Below, piece after piece: positions 11,362-23,162 of a stretch of DNA of 64,000 nt. The stretch spans positions 5,221,001 to 5,285,000 of the forward strand of contig BSBK01002075.1 in the NCBI GenBank assembly GCA_027943335.1, in the 5' to 3' direction. Position numbers and translations under genes: made by a program. The notes under the pieces are model-generated. The model was given only the letters and a program-made list of their open reading frames with translations. It was not told where the DNA came from and did not search any database. The DNA is from Chamaecyparis obtusa (Eukaryota > Streptophyta > Pinopsida > Cupressales > Cupressaceae). Positions within the stretch are counted from its first letter, which is position 1, and every line of letters begins with the position of its first letter.

Positions 11362-12576
11362 ATGCCAGCCCAAATATCTATCTTGGATTTGCTCCGCACA
11401 TCACCCATCCATCAGGAGATCCTGGACAAAGCTCTAAAAGAAGGCCATGTCCCCACGGACATTAACACAACTCAGTTTGAAACTCTTATGGGACACCTAT
11501 CAGCAGCATGTGCCTTATCCTTCAAAGAATTTGATATACCAGATGTCGCTCCTGACCATACTCTCCCTCTTCGCATTGCTGTCATGGTCAGAGATTTCGC
11601 CATCAAACGAGTTCTGGTGGATAATGGCTCAGCCCTCAACTTGTGCACATTAAAATTCATCAAGAAGATCGGGTTCACGGAGGCCGACATACAACATGAG
11701 ATGATCACTATCAAAGCATATGACAACTTGGAGTGTACCTCCGAAGGTACTATCACCTTGCCTATCCAGCTAGGCCCAACAACGCAAGATACTGTCTGCC
11801 ACGTTGTTGATCTTGACTTACCATTTAATATTCTCCTCGGTCGTCCATGGATCCATTCCATTAAGGCCGTGCCATCTACTTACCATCAGTGCATCAAGTT
11901 TCCACATCAAGGCACTGAGGTTACCATCCACGCTGATCCTAACCCCTTCGCATACTGCCGTGCGATGGAAGCATCTTTCCCTCATTCTACTCATTGTCCT
12001 GAAACCGATATTGGTACTTCTATTGCTAGCTCATCCCGATCCCATCGCGATCCAGAGACCATCCTCTCTTCCACCTTATCATCCGTCAAGATCAACAACC
12101 AGGGTTGTGGCAAATATAGCCTCAGTGATGCATTTGCTGTAGGGGCTCTTCCACGTGATCCACATACTCAAGGGCGCCCAAGTTGTCAAAACAAGCCTGT
12201 TGAGGAACATTATAAGCTCAAGCAAATCGGAAACATGACTTTTGAGTCTCATGGTACCATCAACAGCAAAGAAATAGATCCAGATATTAACAAATGGTTA
12301 TACAAAGATCCCCCATCCCGTGACACACAACTTCTTGAGTACTTCAAAGAGAAATATCCAATCCCCTACAAAAATGTCACAGAACACTATAACTATCAAG
12401 GTGGTGGTCTAGGACCACAAGAGGACGGAAATTTGTTTCCTATCATACCATCCCAGAATCCAGAATAGCAAGGACTTGGCTTTAATACCTCTCGCCTGCT
12501 TGAACAAGAGCCCAATACCGCAACTGAGGGCACCAACATGACCAACGTGAACTTTTCAAATAGCTAGGATAACCTT
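11362..12576 (+). pseudogene. Element B aspartic protease
   Basis: Same frame as gag. The conserved AQISILDLL segment is followed by the protease core with VLVDNGSALNLCTL (active-site Asp-Asn-Gly where Asp-Ser-Gly or Asp-Thr-Gly is usual; near 11610-11650) and the flap/C-terminal NILLGRPWIHS (near 11828-11860). Element A has the same order and spacing. The linker to RT ends with TAG stops at 12466 and 12565. The protease would cut the gag-pol polyprotein; the active-site substitution leaves its activity uncertain. Confidence 0.85.
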
Positions 12577-14590
12577 GTGGAAATCGAAGACATCCCCGAA
12601 GAGAAAGACATCCGATCCTACGATGATATCTTTGCCGACGATACCCTCCTGGGGACTTCTGTTCTCCAACAACTCTCCATTAACCTCATAGATCTTCCCC
12701 TCACAAACCCCGACCTCATAGATTGGGACCAACCAAGCATCACACACATCGATGAGTTCCAAAGTGCACAAGCACTCCTAGAATTCATGGGGGCATCAGG
12801 TCCAGCAAGCAATCAGGATCCAACATCAACCTTTGTCTATCAGCTTCACCCAGAAGGATATTTTGGGGAAGAGGCAAGCTTTAGTCACAAAAATGAAATA
12901 GCAAAAGAACATCATGAGTCTTTATGTGAAAACCCCCTTGGGGCACATTCTGATTCCAAAATAGTAAAAATAAAGGGCATATCTTTTAGTGAAAACTTGG
13001 CAATTCAAGCGCTAGAAGATGAAGCCTTGTCTCTTCCCCCTATCCAAGATTATAGACCAGAGCAGTCGCCGATCATCATAGAGGAAATCAAGCCAATCAA
13101 CTTGGGAACAGAAGAATGTCCAAGGATCACCTACATTGCAGTCAACCTAACAGAAGGAGAAGAAATGGCTCTCAGTGCCTTACTCAAGGAATCAGTTATC
13201 AACTTTGCATGGTCATATGCCCACATGCCTGGGCTTGATCCAAACCTTGTTGTTCATCATCTATCAGTAGATCCAAACGTCAAGCCAGTGAAGCAGAAGC
13301 TAAGGAAAATGCATCCAAAGGTAGCATTGCTCATCAAAGTAGAGCTTGAGAAGCTCCTCCAAGCTAAGATCATCAGAGCAATTGACTATTCAGAGTGGAT
13401 CTCTAACATGGTGCCAGTCACAAAGCCTTCTGGCGACATCAGAATCTGTACTGATTTCAGGGACTTGAACAAGGTATGCCCTAAGGATGACTTCCCATTG
13501 CCAAACATAGACATGCTTGTAGACCTCACAGCGGGTCATGAGATGTTATCATTAATGGATGGCTTTTCAGGCTACAACCAAATTCATATAGCGGAAGTAG
13601 ATCAACATAAAACAGCATTCACAACCCCATGGGGTACCTTCTGCTACAATATGATGCCCTTTGGGCTAAAGAATGCAGGAGCAACATATCAGGGAGCAAT
13701 GACAGCCATTTTTCATGACATGATCCACAAGATCCTTGAAGACTATGTGGACGATATCCTTGCAAAATCCAAAACAAGGGATGAACACCTCAACATCTTA
13801 GAACGTGTGTTTGATCATCTGAATCATTATGGCTTAAAGCTTAATCCTAAGAAATGTGTCTTTGGTGTTACATCTGGCAAGCTTCTAGGCTTCATCATCT
13901 CTAGACGAGACATAGAGATCGATCCTAAAAAGGTAAAAGCAATAACAGAGATGCCTCCACCAAGAAATCTCAAACAGCTCAGAAGCCTACAGGGAAAACT
14001 TCAATCAGTATGACGATTCATCTCTCAGCTAGCAGATAAGTGCCAACCATTCTCACATCTCTTATGCAAAAACACCAACTTCAAGTGGGATCCCATATGT
14101 CAAAGAAGCTTTGATAAGCTCAAAGAGTATCTAGCTAATGCTCCAATCCTAGTACCACTAGTTCTAGGATGCCCACTCATCCTTTACATCTCAACAACAG
14201 CTACAGCACTAGGGGCACTCCTAGCACAACATGATGATGAAAACAGAGAATGAGCTGTCTACTACATCAGTCACACTCTTGTGGGCTATGAGCTTAACTA
14301 TTCACCCATGGAGAAAGCATGCCTAGCAGTGGTCTTTGCCACTCAAAAACTTAGACATTACATGCTTAGCCACACAATCAAGCTCATATCAAAGGTGGAC
14401 CCTCTTAAGTATCTGTTATCAAGGACAACCCTCACAGGCCGTATGGCAAAATGGGTCATGTTACTCAGCGAATTTGACATTCAGTATGTAGATCGCAAAG
14501 CAATCAAAGGGCAAGTCATTGCCGATCAACTAGCAGAAGCACCACTGGTGGATGCCTATCCACTAATCATGGAATTCCCTGATGAACATC
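12577..14590 (+). pseudogene. Element B reverse transcriptase and RNase H
   Basis: Ty3/gypsy RT: a primer-grip region with VPVTKPSGDIRICTDFRDLN (about 13410-13470), the MPFGLKNAGATYQ motif (about 13654-13692), and the catalytic YVDD at 13744-13755. The gypsy RNase H follows, with DFQ-like and ELNYSPMEKACLA motifs (about 14100-14360). TGA stops at 14011 and 14251 sit where CGA (Arg) is plausible. The open stretch 12577-14013 alone spans 478 codons. It would copy the element RNA into DNA. Confidence 0.92.
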
Positions 14591-15140
14591 TGTGTATGAT
14601 CAAAGAACAATCCATGTGGCACCTATACTTTGATGGTTCCAACACATCCCATAGCTCTGGGGCAGGAATCCTATTCGTCACACCTCAAGGTGACTATATT
14701 CCAAAATCATTCAAGTTAGGATTCCCCTGTACCAACAACATTGCAGAATATGAGGCACTCATCTTAGGTCTCAAAACAGCTATCCAATGGAACATCACAG
14801 AACTACAAGTCTTTGGAGATTCACAACTCATTATCAAGCAAGTCCTTGATGAGTATCAGACAAAGGACGACAAATTGCTACCCTACAAGCAACTGGTGGA
14901 TAAACTGAAAGAGCATTTCCTACATCTACAATTCAATCAGATCCCAAGGCTTCAAAACAAAGCAGCAGATGCAATGGCAACCATCGGATCCTTATTGGAA
15001 ATCCCACGTGATGCGACACAATATGAATTTCTAGTCGAGCAGCTACACTTGCCAGCTTATGAGAACACCGATGCAAACATGGTGTGTGTCTTGGTTGGTC
15101 CCCAATCCCCATGGTACCACGACATCCATGCATATCTAAA
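14591..15140 (+). pseudogene. Element B additional (archaeal-type) RNase H
   Basis: A second RNase H domain lies between the gypsy RNase H and the integrase. It shows LYFDGS (Asp, about 14625), NIAEYEAL (Glu, about 14740), FGDSQLI (Asp, about 14815) and NKAADAMA (Asp, about 14960), the four acidic residues of an RNase HI fold. This extra domain is a recognised hallmark of the Tat lineage of plant Ty3/gypsy elements and supports that classification. Confidence 0.82.
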
Positions 15141-16368
15141 AAATGGTATCATATCTCCCCATCTCACCAATAACCAACGCCAAAACCTTATTCGCAGAGC
15201 TTCCCGCTACACTCTTGTAGCCAACACCCTATATCGTCGCGGGTATCACAATGTCCTATCTAGATGTTTAGATTCAAAAGAGGCCGTCCTAGCCTTACAA
15301 GAAGTTCATGCTGGAATTTACGGTGCCCACACGAGTGGCATGGTTCTAGCAAAGCAGCTGCTTAGAGTTGGATATTATTGGCCAACAATGGAACATGATG
15401 CATGTGAATTTGTCAAGAAATGTCTCCCATGTCAACAGCATGCGAATTTGATACATGCACCAGCATAGGATCTACAGCCTATTGCACCACCCTGGCTTTT
15501 TTCATGTTGGGGCCTCGACCTCGTTGGCTTGATCACCCCCCTCTCTTCGGATGGACACAATTATATCATAACAACCACATAGTACTTTACCAAATGGGTT
15601 GAAGCGATTCCGCTCACCCTTACTACTGGCATCCAAATATCCAAGTTCATCCTCTACCATATCATTTGCCGCTTCGGCATACCATCTACCATTTTCACAG
15701 ACCATGGCACACCTTTTGAAAACCAGCATGTGGATGATCTATGTGCCAGGCTCCACATCCATCACCGTTTCTCCAGTCCATATTTCCCTCAAGGAAATGG
15801 CCAAGCTGAGGCAACTAACAAAACACTTTTGAAACTTCTCAAGAAGATTGTCAATGATTCTGGTCGTGACTGGCACCTCCAAATTAATCCTGCCCTCTGG
15901 GCCTATCGTACTTCTTATCGCACTCCCACAGGCACCACCCCATACTCCCTTGTATATGGTGCCGAAGCTGTTCTACCGATCGAGGTTGAGCTCCCATCCT
16001 TGCGCGTCTTCATGAAGAACTATACAACTGATGAAGACTATCGTGTGGCCCGGCTCACACAGCTAGATCTGCTAGATGAAAAGAGACAGCAAGCTTATGA
16101 TCATTTGGTGGCATACCAAAATCGACTCAAAAGGAGTTATAACAAAAAGGTCCATCCTAGACAATTCCAGGTCGGTGACATGGTCCTTAAAGAAAATCAG
16201 AAGGTCCTAGCAAATAGAGAAAAGAAAGGCAAGTTTGAGCCTACTTGGTTGGGCCCTTATGTTGTCACTGCATCCTTTGGCTCGGGAGCCTATCAGCTAT
16301 CAACACCAGAAGGTGAGCCCTTGAATGATCCTATCAACATCATCCATCTGAAGAGGTTCTATGCCTGA
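15141..16368 (+). pseudogene. Element B integrase
   Basis: HHCC zinc-binding domain (His pair in HAGIYGAH near 15307-15330, CLPC near 15420-15431), then the catalytic core: Asp at 15517-15519 (GLDLVG), Asp at 15700-15702 (FTDHGTPF), Glu at 15808-15810 (GQAEATNK). The last two acids are 35 residues apart, the D,D-35-E spacing. The C-terminal GPY-type module includes LGPYVV (about 16250). No chromodomain follows. TAG stops at 15466 and 15580. The frame ends at a TGA at 16366-16368. Confidence 0.9.
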
Positions 16369-18031
16369 ACCTGATCCTGCATATATCAGAAAATCCAAAA
16401 ACATTCAAAAAAGTAAAAAAGCAAAAAAGGCAAAAAAAAAAAAAGCAAAAAAGTAAAAAAAGAAGAAAAGAGAAAGAGAAAATAATCGTCCAATGGTGAA
16501 AACTTGGCAATTCAAGCACCTTGGACAAGTATGTTGGTGAAAACCTGGCAAACAGGCGCCAACATAGTAAACTGAGCTATTTATCTATTCAGTTGTCCTT
16601 TCAGCTACCGTCCTCTTCCTCCATCCATAACAGATCTCCCAGCAGTTCCATCTCCCCTATCCTCCAAGCATTCAGCTTCCATCTTCCTCCAACCCATCTG
16701 CAATCCATATCCTATTCCAAAGCTTTGTACCATATCTTGTACCATATCCTTGTCCCTTTCCTGTACAGCGCAATTCTCCCTGTAAATATCCTTCTTGTCT
16801 CCGTCCTAGTGAGAGTCCCGCCGAGTGTGATCTTCCTATCCCCAATCCTGAGCTTCTGTACATATCCCTTGTGCATATCGTTCCTCCTTGTTGTACATAA
16901 CCTTTGTCCGTCCTGCAGCAGCATTTGATCAAATATCTTGTCCCATCCCCAGCCTCAGAAAACTTTTAGTCCCACTCGGGCCTTGTGCTTCAGCAACATC
17001 AATTGTCGACTTATCCTTGCTCATCCTGATTATTCCTTGAACTTCAGCTTTTGCCAGCGAACAACTACACTTATTCTCTCACCAACCCATGGGTCCTTGA
17101 GGATATATCATTCTTCCTGTCTGACCTAATCTTCCATCCTGGTCCTTGAGGATATATCATTCCTCCTGTCCGACCAATCTTCCCACCATCAATCAAACCT
17201 AATCTCTCTCCTTGGCAAAAGATGTCTTTTTAGAGTTATCATTTTGATCTTGGGTTTTGTCCTTTTGATCTTGTTAATCTTTTTTGGCTTCTCATTATTC
17301 CACCAGGGTCACCACAATTCATTATATCATGGTGTGCTGCATGTGCGGATAATCTGGGGCAAGGTCTTTTGATCTTTCACTTCTGCCTCTGAGTTAGTTG
17401 TGTGTTTGTGGTTCCTTCAGCATCGGTTCCGCCATGTCGCCTCTGTGCTTCAGGTGTGATGTTGGGGCAACCCTGTGTGTTTGTTTAGCGTCAGTCCTCG
17501 TCAGTCCTCTGTGACGTTGTTGACAGGCCTCGTGATCCCAGTATCCTTGGCAGGTCTCTAACATAGCTATATTAAATCTAGGTTGTGCACTCCCGTTTGC
17601 ACTTGGAGCTATCTGGTCCCTTGCATTTATCATATAGATTAATCTTGCATCTTTGCATAATAGTTTCATCTTGCATCTTGCATTTCCATCTCATCTTGCA
17701 TATCATCCATATTTGTTCTTAGAAGTGAGGTTATTTATCTCCCCTTTCTTCCTAGACCCTTCCTTCCTCGTCCCAGCAGGGCACTCTTTGTCTTCTTGCT
17801 GTCCCAGGGCGTAATCCCTCTTCCTTCCTCGTCCCGCCGGGCACACTCTGTCCCAGGGCATAATCCCTCTTTCTCCTTGTCCCACTGGGCGCATCTTCCA
17901 TGATTTTGTCCCACCGGGGCATGTATCCTCTTTCTTCCAATCCCCCCGCGCGTCATACCCTCTTCTTCTGATTCTAGCCTTGGCATCTTGTTTTCTTGTC
18001 TTTGACGCCATGCCACTTGCGGCATCGCATC
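16369..18031 (+). other. Element B 3' non-coding region
   Basis: No gene over about 1.66 kb. It opens with a low-complexity A-rich AAAAAGCAAAA run (16400-16480), then CT-rich sequence with internal repeats: a GGTCCTTGAGGATATATCAT string near 17090 and 17141, and degenerate GTCCCAGGGC/GGGCAC units at 17770-17950. A 22-nt string at 16495-16516 is identical to 12989-13010 in the pol N-terminal region. Confidence 0.7.
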
Positions 18032-18045
18032 AAAGAGGGGCAAAA
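18032..18045 (+). other. Element B polypurine tract
   Basis: AAAGAGGGGCAAAA sits directly before the LTR start TGTAGACACC; it is the expected plus-strand primer site. Confidence 0.8.
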
Positions 18046-19381
18046 TGTAGACACCGAAAAATCCTTCAGAAAATAAATTATTTTTGTTTTCTGAAAATCC
18101 TTGATGACATCATCATTTATTATTTATTTATTTATTTAATTAATTAATTTATTTTTATGGCCTTAAATCCCTCTCTCTTAATTAAAAATCTTTAATTAAG
18201 GAATCTAGCTTAAAAATGTCATTTGGACATTATCCCTAATTTATTAATTATTTAATTAATAAATTGACCAAAAAACTTTAAAAATAAATTAATTTATTTT
18301 TAATTTATTTTTTATCCCAAAGTTGGCCAAAATTCTAAAGAGCACTAAACTCTTCTAGAAAGTCCTAAACCTTCCTCTAAATGGGTCAAATCCCTAATCT
18401 AGTCCCTTCAAACCCTAAGCCTAGATATTTAATATTTATTAAATTTACCTTTAATAAATATCTAAATCTCACCATAAGCCACTTGCCCATCCCTTTCTCC
18501 TAATCCTAATCCTAATCCCCTTTCTAATCTTGTCACATTCCATTAGCAAAAAGTTTACCAAAACTTATGCTAACCTCCTCTTAGTCATCCTTTTTGGTCA
18601 ACAAAGAGGGACACCTCTTTGGCCACCTCTTCAAATGCATTTAAGAGTTTCTTAAGCCTTCTTGGCCACCTCTTCAAATGCATTTAAGACCTTCTTATCC
18701 CTTCCTTGCCACCTCTTGGCCTTGGGCACATTTACCAAATTGTGCACATGCCCTCAAACTTTCAACTCAATCCTCCCTTGACACTTGTCAGGACACTTGT
18801 CCTTGACTCAACCCTAACCTTAGCCCTAACTCTAACTCATCCTTTTAAACCAAGCCCTTCCATTTTCCTATAAATACCCTCACTTCCTAAGGCAAATCAT
18901 CTTTCAACTCTTAAACTCAATAGCAAACTTATAATGCCATTTTCATTCTAGCATAAGCATAAACTCATCATTTTAGATCATTTCCAAGCTTAAATCACAT
19001 CTAAATTAGCTTAATTGGATTAACATAGATTCATTTCTTGTTTAATTAATCTTAGTTCATCATTTAGCTTTGCATATTTGTGTGATCTTGAGGCCTTTGA
19101 GGCAAAATAGGTTCCTCATACCTATTTTGTGTCATTTTGGGTCTTCTTGATCCTCAAATCATCCTAATTTGCATGCTCCAAGTGCTTGAGTTTGCACACC
19201 CACATCCGTCTATATCCAAGCATATCAAACGGTGCATGGGCACATCCGTTTTAGGCTTAAACTGAGGTGGCTTTGATTTTAGTTTGTTTACCATTAAATT
19301 TGATTTGATTATATGCTATGACGTTTGTTTGTCTTTGGCCTTCAAAACAGGTTTAGGTGCACACTCAAATCCTAGTCTACA
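18046..19381 (+). mobile_element. Element B 3' LTR, about 1336 bp
   Basis: It starts TGTAGACACC after the polypurine tract and ends CTAGTCTACA. The flank then resumes sequence shared with the second copy of the duplicated block (AATGACAAACAACCA near 20943), so the right boundary is well placed. TATA box TATAAATA at 18869-18876. The U3 is very AT-rich (18117-18165, 18240-18330). It is unrelated in sequence to the 975-bp LTR. Confidence 0.85.
18869..18876 (+). promoter_or_regulatory. Element B LTR TATA box
   Basis: TATAAATA within CCTATAAATACCC, in the second half of the LTR, typical for plant retrotransposon promoters. Confidence 0.6.
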
Positions 19382-19827
19382 ATGACAAACAACCACAAAA
19401 AATATTTTACTAAGATATCAATCACTATCAACTCCCCCTAACTAAAATGACCAAAACATTTCTAAATACATTTCAAAATTTTGTAAAACACATTATCAAA
19501 TAAACATTATCTAACTCTATTGCACTTTATCAATTTCAAGTTTCAAATGGGTCTTTGGAGACCTTATCTGAGAAAAGTGATAATTGTCCATATTTTTCCT
19601 TTTAGATTTAGAAAAGTGAGCCTAAATGAAGTTGTTGTCTTTTAAAATACATGTTGTGAACCAAATCTTTAATCAAGTAAGCTATACCTATAATGAATGC
19701 ACTTTGCAACCTCCTCTTAGTATCTAGCTTCTCCAAGCACAATTCGAATCTCATCCTATATTCACCCTTTGAAAAAAGGATATATTTATGGATTGACACA
19801 TCTTAAAGGAGATATATCAATAATAAT

Positions 19828-20383
19828 TGTTAGAATTTATAATCTATCCTTGGTGTATTATTTAAATATGTATAAGCCAAAGAATCCTAATTGTAATTTG
19901 TCCTCTAGTCCAAGTGGGAGGACAACTCATTTCTTTTATTTCTTTTATTAAAGAAATTAGCTTTTCCTCCTTATGAGGATTCTCACACTTGGCACACACT
20001 TAATGTGAATGTGGAATTCATAGAACATGGGAGTTACATTCTAACTCCATCAATCATCTCTATTTAAGAGATGCTTCTACACACACTTCATGAAGGAATT
20101 TGATCACTTCTTATCATATTGTTGTAATGAGCTTCTTTCTTACATTCTCTCTCCTTCTCTATGCTTTTTGCCTCATTTGTATTATATTCACAAGGGGTTT
20201 TCTTTGTTTTCTCCTTTCAAAATTTTTGTCTCTTTGTGTTGATCTTGGAGCATCTTGATGGTTTTGGTGATTGATTTTGAAGCTATCCCCCATTTTTCGA
20301 GTTTATGGTAAAATATTTCCTTTTGCTACACTCTCTTGGATTCTTTCCTTTAGCTCTTTTCATTTTTTGTATTTTTTTTTACA
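19828..20383 (+). mobile_element. Copia LTR C1 (5' LTR), 556 bp
   Basis: It starts TGTTAGAATTTATAATC and ends TTTTTTACA immediately before a PBS. It is homologous to LTRs at 22384-22926 and 50261-50814, and more distantly to the LTRs of element E (shared CCTCCTTATGAGGA and ACACTTGGC blocks). No coding region follows; only about 230 bp of leader remain. Confidence 0.8.
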
Positions 20384-20395
20384 TGGTATCAAAGC
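20384..20395 (+). promoter_or_regulatory. PBS, initiator tRNA-Met type
   Basis: TGGTATCAAAGC directly follows LTR C1, the near-universal plant copia primer site (usual form TGGTATCAGAGC). Confidence 0.8.
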
Positions 20396-20627
20396 TAGTT
20401 AGTCCTTATTTTGAGTGTTTACATGAAGGTTTCATTTTAATGATATCTCATTTGATTAACCTTTATTGCAAAGTTTTTAGATCTGACATTATTTTTTTCT
20501 AACTCTCTTTAGAAGGACTCCAATTTTTGTTTGGGTTTGGACGGTTCACCGCCAAAGCCTTTTTTTATTATTTGTTTATCTAAATCTAACATTCTTGTTC
20601 AATTATTTATGGATGGTTTATCTCTGT

Positions 20628-20924
20628 CACTAAATTGTATATCATTGTATATCTCTGTTACTAAAGAACTCACTTCTAGACCTAGGAGTATAATACTAAA
20701 GTAATTAAAAATATCATTCTCACATGATCTGCAAGATACATACTTGTCTTCCACTATTCAATAGAATTATCATGTTCAACACACCACCTTACTTTATCTA
20801 GACTAACTTCCTTCTTTCAGATTTATCCATAACACCAGTTATACCAGTACATGCATTTGGAAAATACCTTCTAACCACAATGTTTGACATCAATGAAAAC
20901 AGACAAACATATAAATTTTCAACA
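20628..20924 (-). mobile_element. Remnant copia LTR (SIRE/Maximus-like), minus strand
   Basis: Read on the minus strand, TGTTGAAAATTTATATG follows a polypurine tract at 20925-20939 (ACAAAGGGGGAGAT), itself after a CATTAATGACAAAG string typical of the region before the 3' LTR of SIRE/Maximus-type copia elements. The far end of the LTR is not defined. No gene in this stretch. Confidence 0.45.
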
Positions 20925-20957
20925 ATCTCCCCCTTTGTCATTAATGACAAACAACCA

Positions 20958-21946
20958 GGTGACCCCACAATAGTGGGTTACACTTTTTTAGATATGTTGT
21001 TTTTAGCTAAAATAAGACATTTTTAATAAAATATGATGATTTAAGCCTTGAAAGGTTCCATTTGAAGGAATTAATTAAAAATGGTTAGCTCAAAGCCTCT
21101 TAGATAAAAAAACATTGATATAACATCTATAATCCTCATTCATACTTACAATGGAGTCTCATTCGCATATTAAAATGCTGACAAAAAGTCACTTCAACTT
21201 TTATCTTTTGAAAGATCAAATGAATCCATTTGACAAACATATCTATGTAGTAAGGTACTACTGATAAAAATCTTTCCAGTGATTATAATGTTAATATATA
21301 TTAAGTTTATTAGGACTTTTTATTTTTAGTTTTACTAAACATAGATATTTCACCGTATGTCTACCTCTATGTTTGATGCTTATGAAAAAATAGTAAATGA
21401 GAGAAAAAAAATTCTAAAAAATATCTATGCCCTAGGTATTGAAGTTCTATTTCTATTAAAAAAAATAAAATAAAATTTGGACAAATACACGACAAGTTAT
21501 AAGCTATGTAGTGAAGGCATGTCAAAATTGCAGTTTGGTCAACTTCAAATGCTAATAAAATATGAAATAATCATGATAATGTCATCAATAAATTATGTAC
21601 CCTCTGTATGGATGTTAAAAAACTAAATTTGAAAGAATCACATTGATATCTATTTTAGAAAAAAATTATGCTCTATGAATACAATGTAAATTTTTGAAAA
21701 TGATGTTTTCAACAACATACTAGTTTTCGTGGGAGAAAGAAAAATCCATTCAAATCAATTCAAAAATAAAAATAAAAAATATATTTAGAATCTAGATAGA
21801 AAATCCTAAAAAAATCTAATTTACTTATCTTCTAATTTTAAATGGTTTAATGATAATATGCATCCGAATTTGAAAGTTTTTTTTCAAAATGTAGAGTTGA
21901 GTGTCCATTCAGACAAAAAAGTGTAACCCACTATTGTGGGTTCACC
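20958..21946. mobile_element. Non-autonomous TIR DNA transposon, 989 bp
   Basis: Ends are 32-bp inverted repeats with one mismatch, starting GGTGAC/ACCCACAATAGTGG and running into TTACACTTTTTT. The TIR contains its own hairpin CCCAC-AATA-GTGGG. No coding frame inside; the interior is AT-rich. The corresponding site in copy 1 (near 19391-19400) is uninterrupted, so this is a true insertion. Flanks CAACCA and CAACA suggest a target duplication of about 6 bp with one lost base; the superfamily is unresolved. Confidence 0.78.
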
Positions 21947-22383
21947 CAACACAAAAAATATTTTATTAAGATATCAATCACTATCAACTCCCCCTAACAA
22001 AAATGACCAAAACATTTCTAAATATATTTCAAAATTTTGTAAAACACATTATCAAATAAACATTATCTAACTCTATTACACTTTATCCATTTCATGTTTC
22101 AAATGGGTCTTTGGAGACCTTATCTGAGAAAAGTGATAATTGTCCATATTTTTCCTTTTGGATTTAGAAAAGTGAGCCTGAATGAAGTTGTTGTCTTTTT
22201 TAATACATGTTGTGAACCAAATCTTTAATCAAGTAAGCTATACCTATAATGAATGCACTTTGCAACCTCCTCTTAGTATCTAGCTTCTCCAAGCGCAATT
22301 CGAATCTCATCCTATATTCACCCTTTGAAAAAAGAATATATTTATGGATTGACACATCTTAAAGGAGATATATCAATAATAAT

Positions 22384-22926
22384 TGTTAGAATTTATAATC
22401 TTTCCTTGGTGTATTATTTAAATATGTATAATCCAAAGAATCCTAATTGTAATTTGTCCTCTAGTCCAAGTGGGAGGACAACTCATTTATTTTATTTCCT
22501 TTATTAAGAAAATTTGGTTTTCCTCCTTAGGAGGATTCTCACACTTGGCACACACTTAATGTGAATGTGGAATTCATAGAACATGGGAGTTACATTCTAA
22601 CTCCATCAATCATCTCTAATTTCTACACACACTTCATGAAGAAATTTTATCACTTCTCATATTGTTTTAACGAGCTTCTTGCTCACATTCTCTCTCCTTC
22701 TTTAGGCTTTTTGCCTCATTTGTATTATATTCACAAGGGGTTTTCTTTGTTTTCCCCTTTCAAAATATTTGTCTCTTTGTGTTGATCTTGGAGCATCTTG
22801 ATGGTTTTGGTGATTGATCTTGAAGCTATCCCTCATTCTTTGAGTTTATGGTAAAATATTTCTTTTTGCTACACTCTCTTGGATTCTTTCCTTTAGCTCT
22901 TTTCATTTTTTGTATTTTTTTTTACA
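22384..22926 (+). mobile_element. Copia LTR C2 (5' LTR), 543 bp
   Basis: Near-identical to LTR C1, starting TGTTAGAATTTATAATC and ending TTTTTACA. The PBS right after it is CGGTATCAAAGC (22927-22938), one base changed from C1. Leader sequence follows to about 23162, then no coding region. Confidence 0.8.
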
Positions 22927-23162
22927 CGGTATCAAAGCTAGTTAGTCCTTGTTTTGAGTGTTTGCATGAAGGTTTAATTCGAATGATATCTCATTTGATT
23001 AACCTTTGTTGCAATTTTTTTACATCTGACATTATTTTTCTAACTCTCTTTAGGAGTCAATTTTGTTTTTGGGTTTGGACAGTTCACCGCCAAACCTTTT
23101 TTTTAATTATTTGTTTATCTAAATCTAACATTCTTGTTCAATTAGTTCTGGATGGTTTAACG

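Larger units (their letters stand above)
19382..20627. repeat. Duplicated block, copy 1
   Basis: It matches 20943-23162 base for base over long stretches, except that copy 2 carries an extra 989-bp TIR element. It contains minus-strand copia 3' non-coding sequence (19382-19827), a plus-strand copia 5' LTR, a PBS and about 230 bp of leader. Its left end was cut by insertion of element B, or the block starts there. Confidence 0.75.
20943..23162. repeat. Duplicated block, copy 2 (interrupted)
   Basis: Second copy of 19382-20627, interrupted by the TIR element at 20958-21946. Homology ends near 23162, after GATGGTTTA; beyond this the two copies diverge. Confidence 0.72.

Noticed and set aside
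9181..16368. TAG read as Gln (genetic-code change) in elements B and H
   Set aside because: TAA and TGA also occur, plant nuclear genes use the standard code, and C-to-T decay of methylated CAG explains the pattern.
17394..18043. Minus-strand frames in the 3' region of element B
   Set aside because: They come from degenerate CT-rich repeats and have low-complexity, Gly/Arg/Lys-rich composition; no domain recognised.
18490..18530. CCTAATCCTAATCC string as interstitial telomere repeat
   Set aside because: Only about three degenerate units inside an LTR; plant telomere repeat is TTTAGGG, which does not match.
19608..19799. Minus-strand 63-codon frame in duplicated block copy 1
   Set aside because: Copy 2 has disrupting changes and no family resemblance was recognised; treated as non-coding copia sequence.
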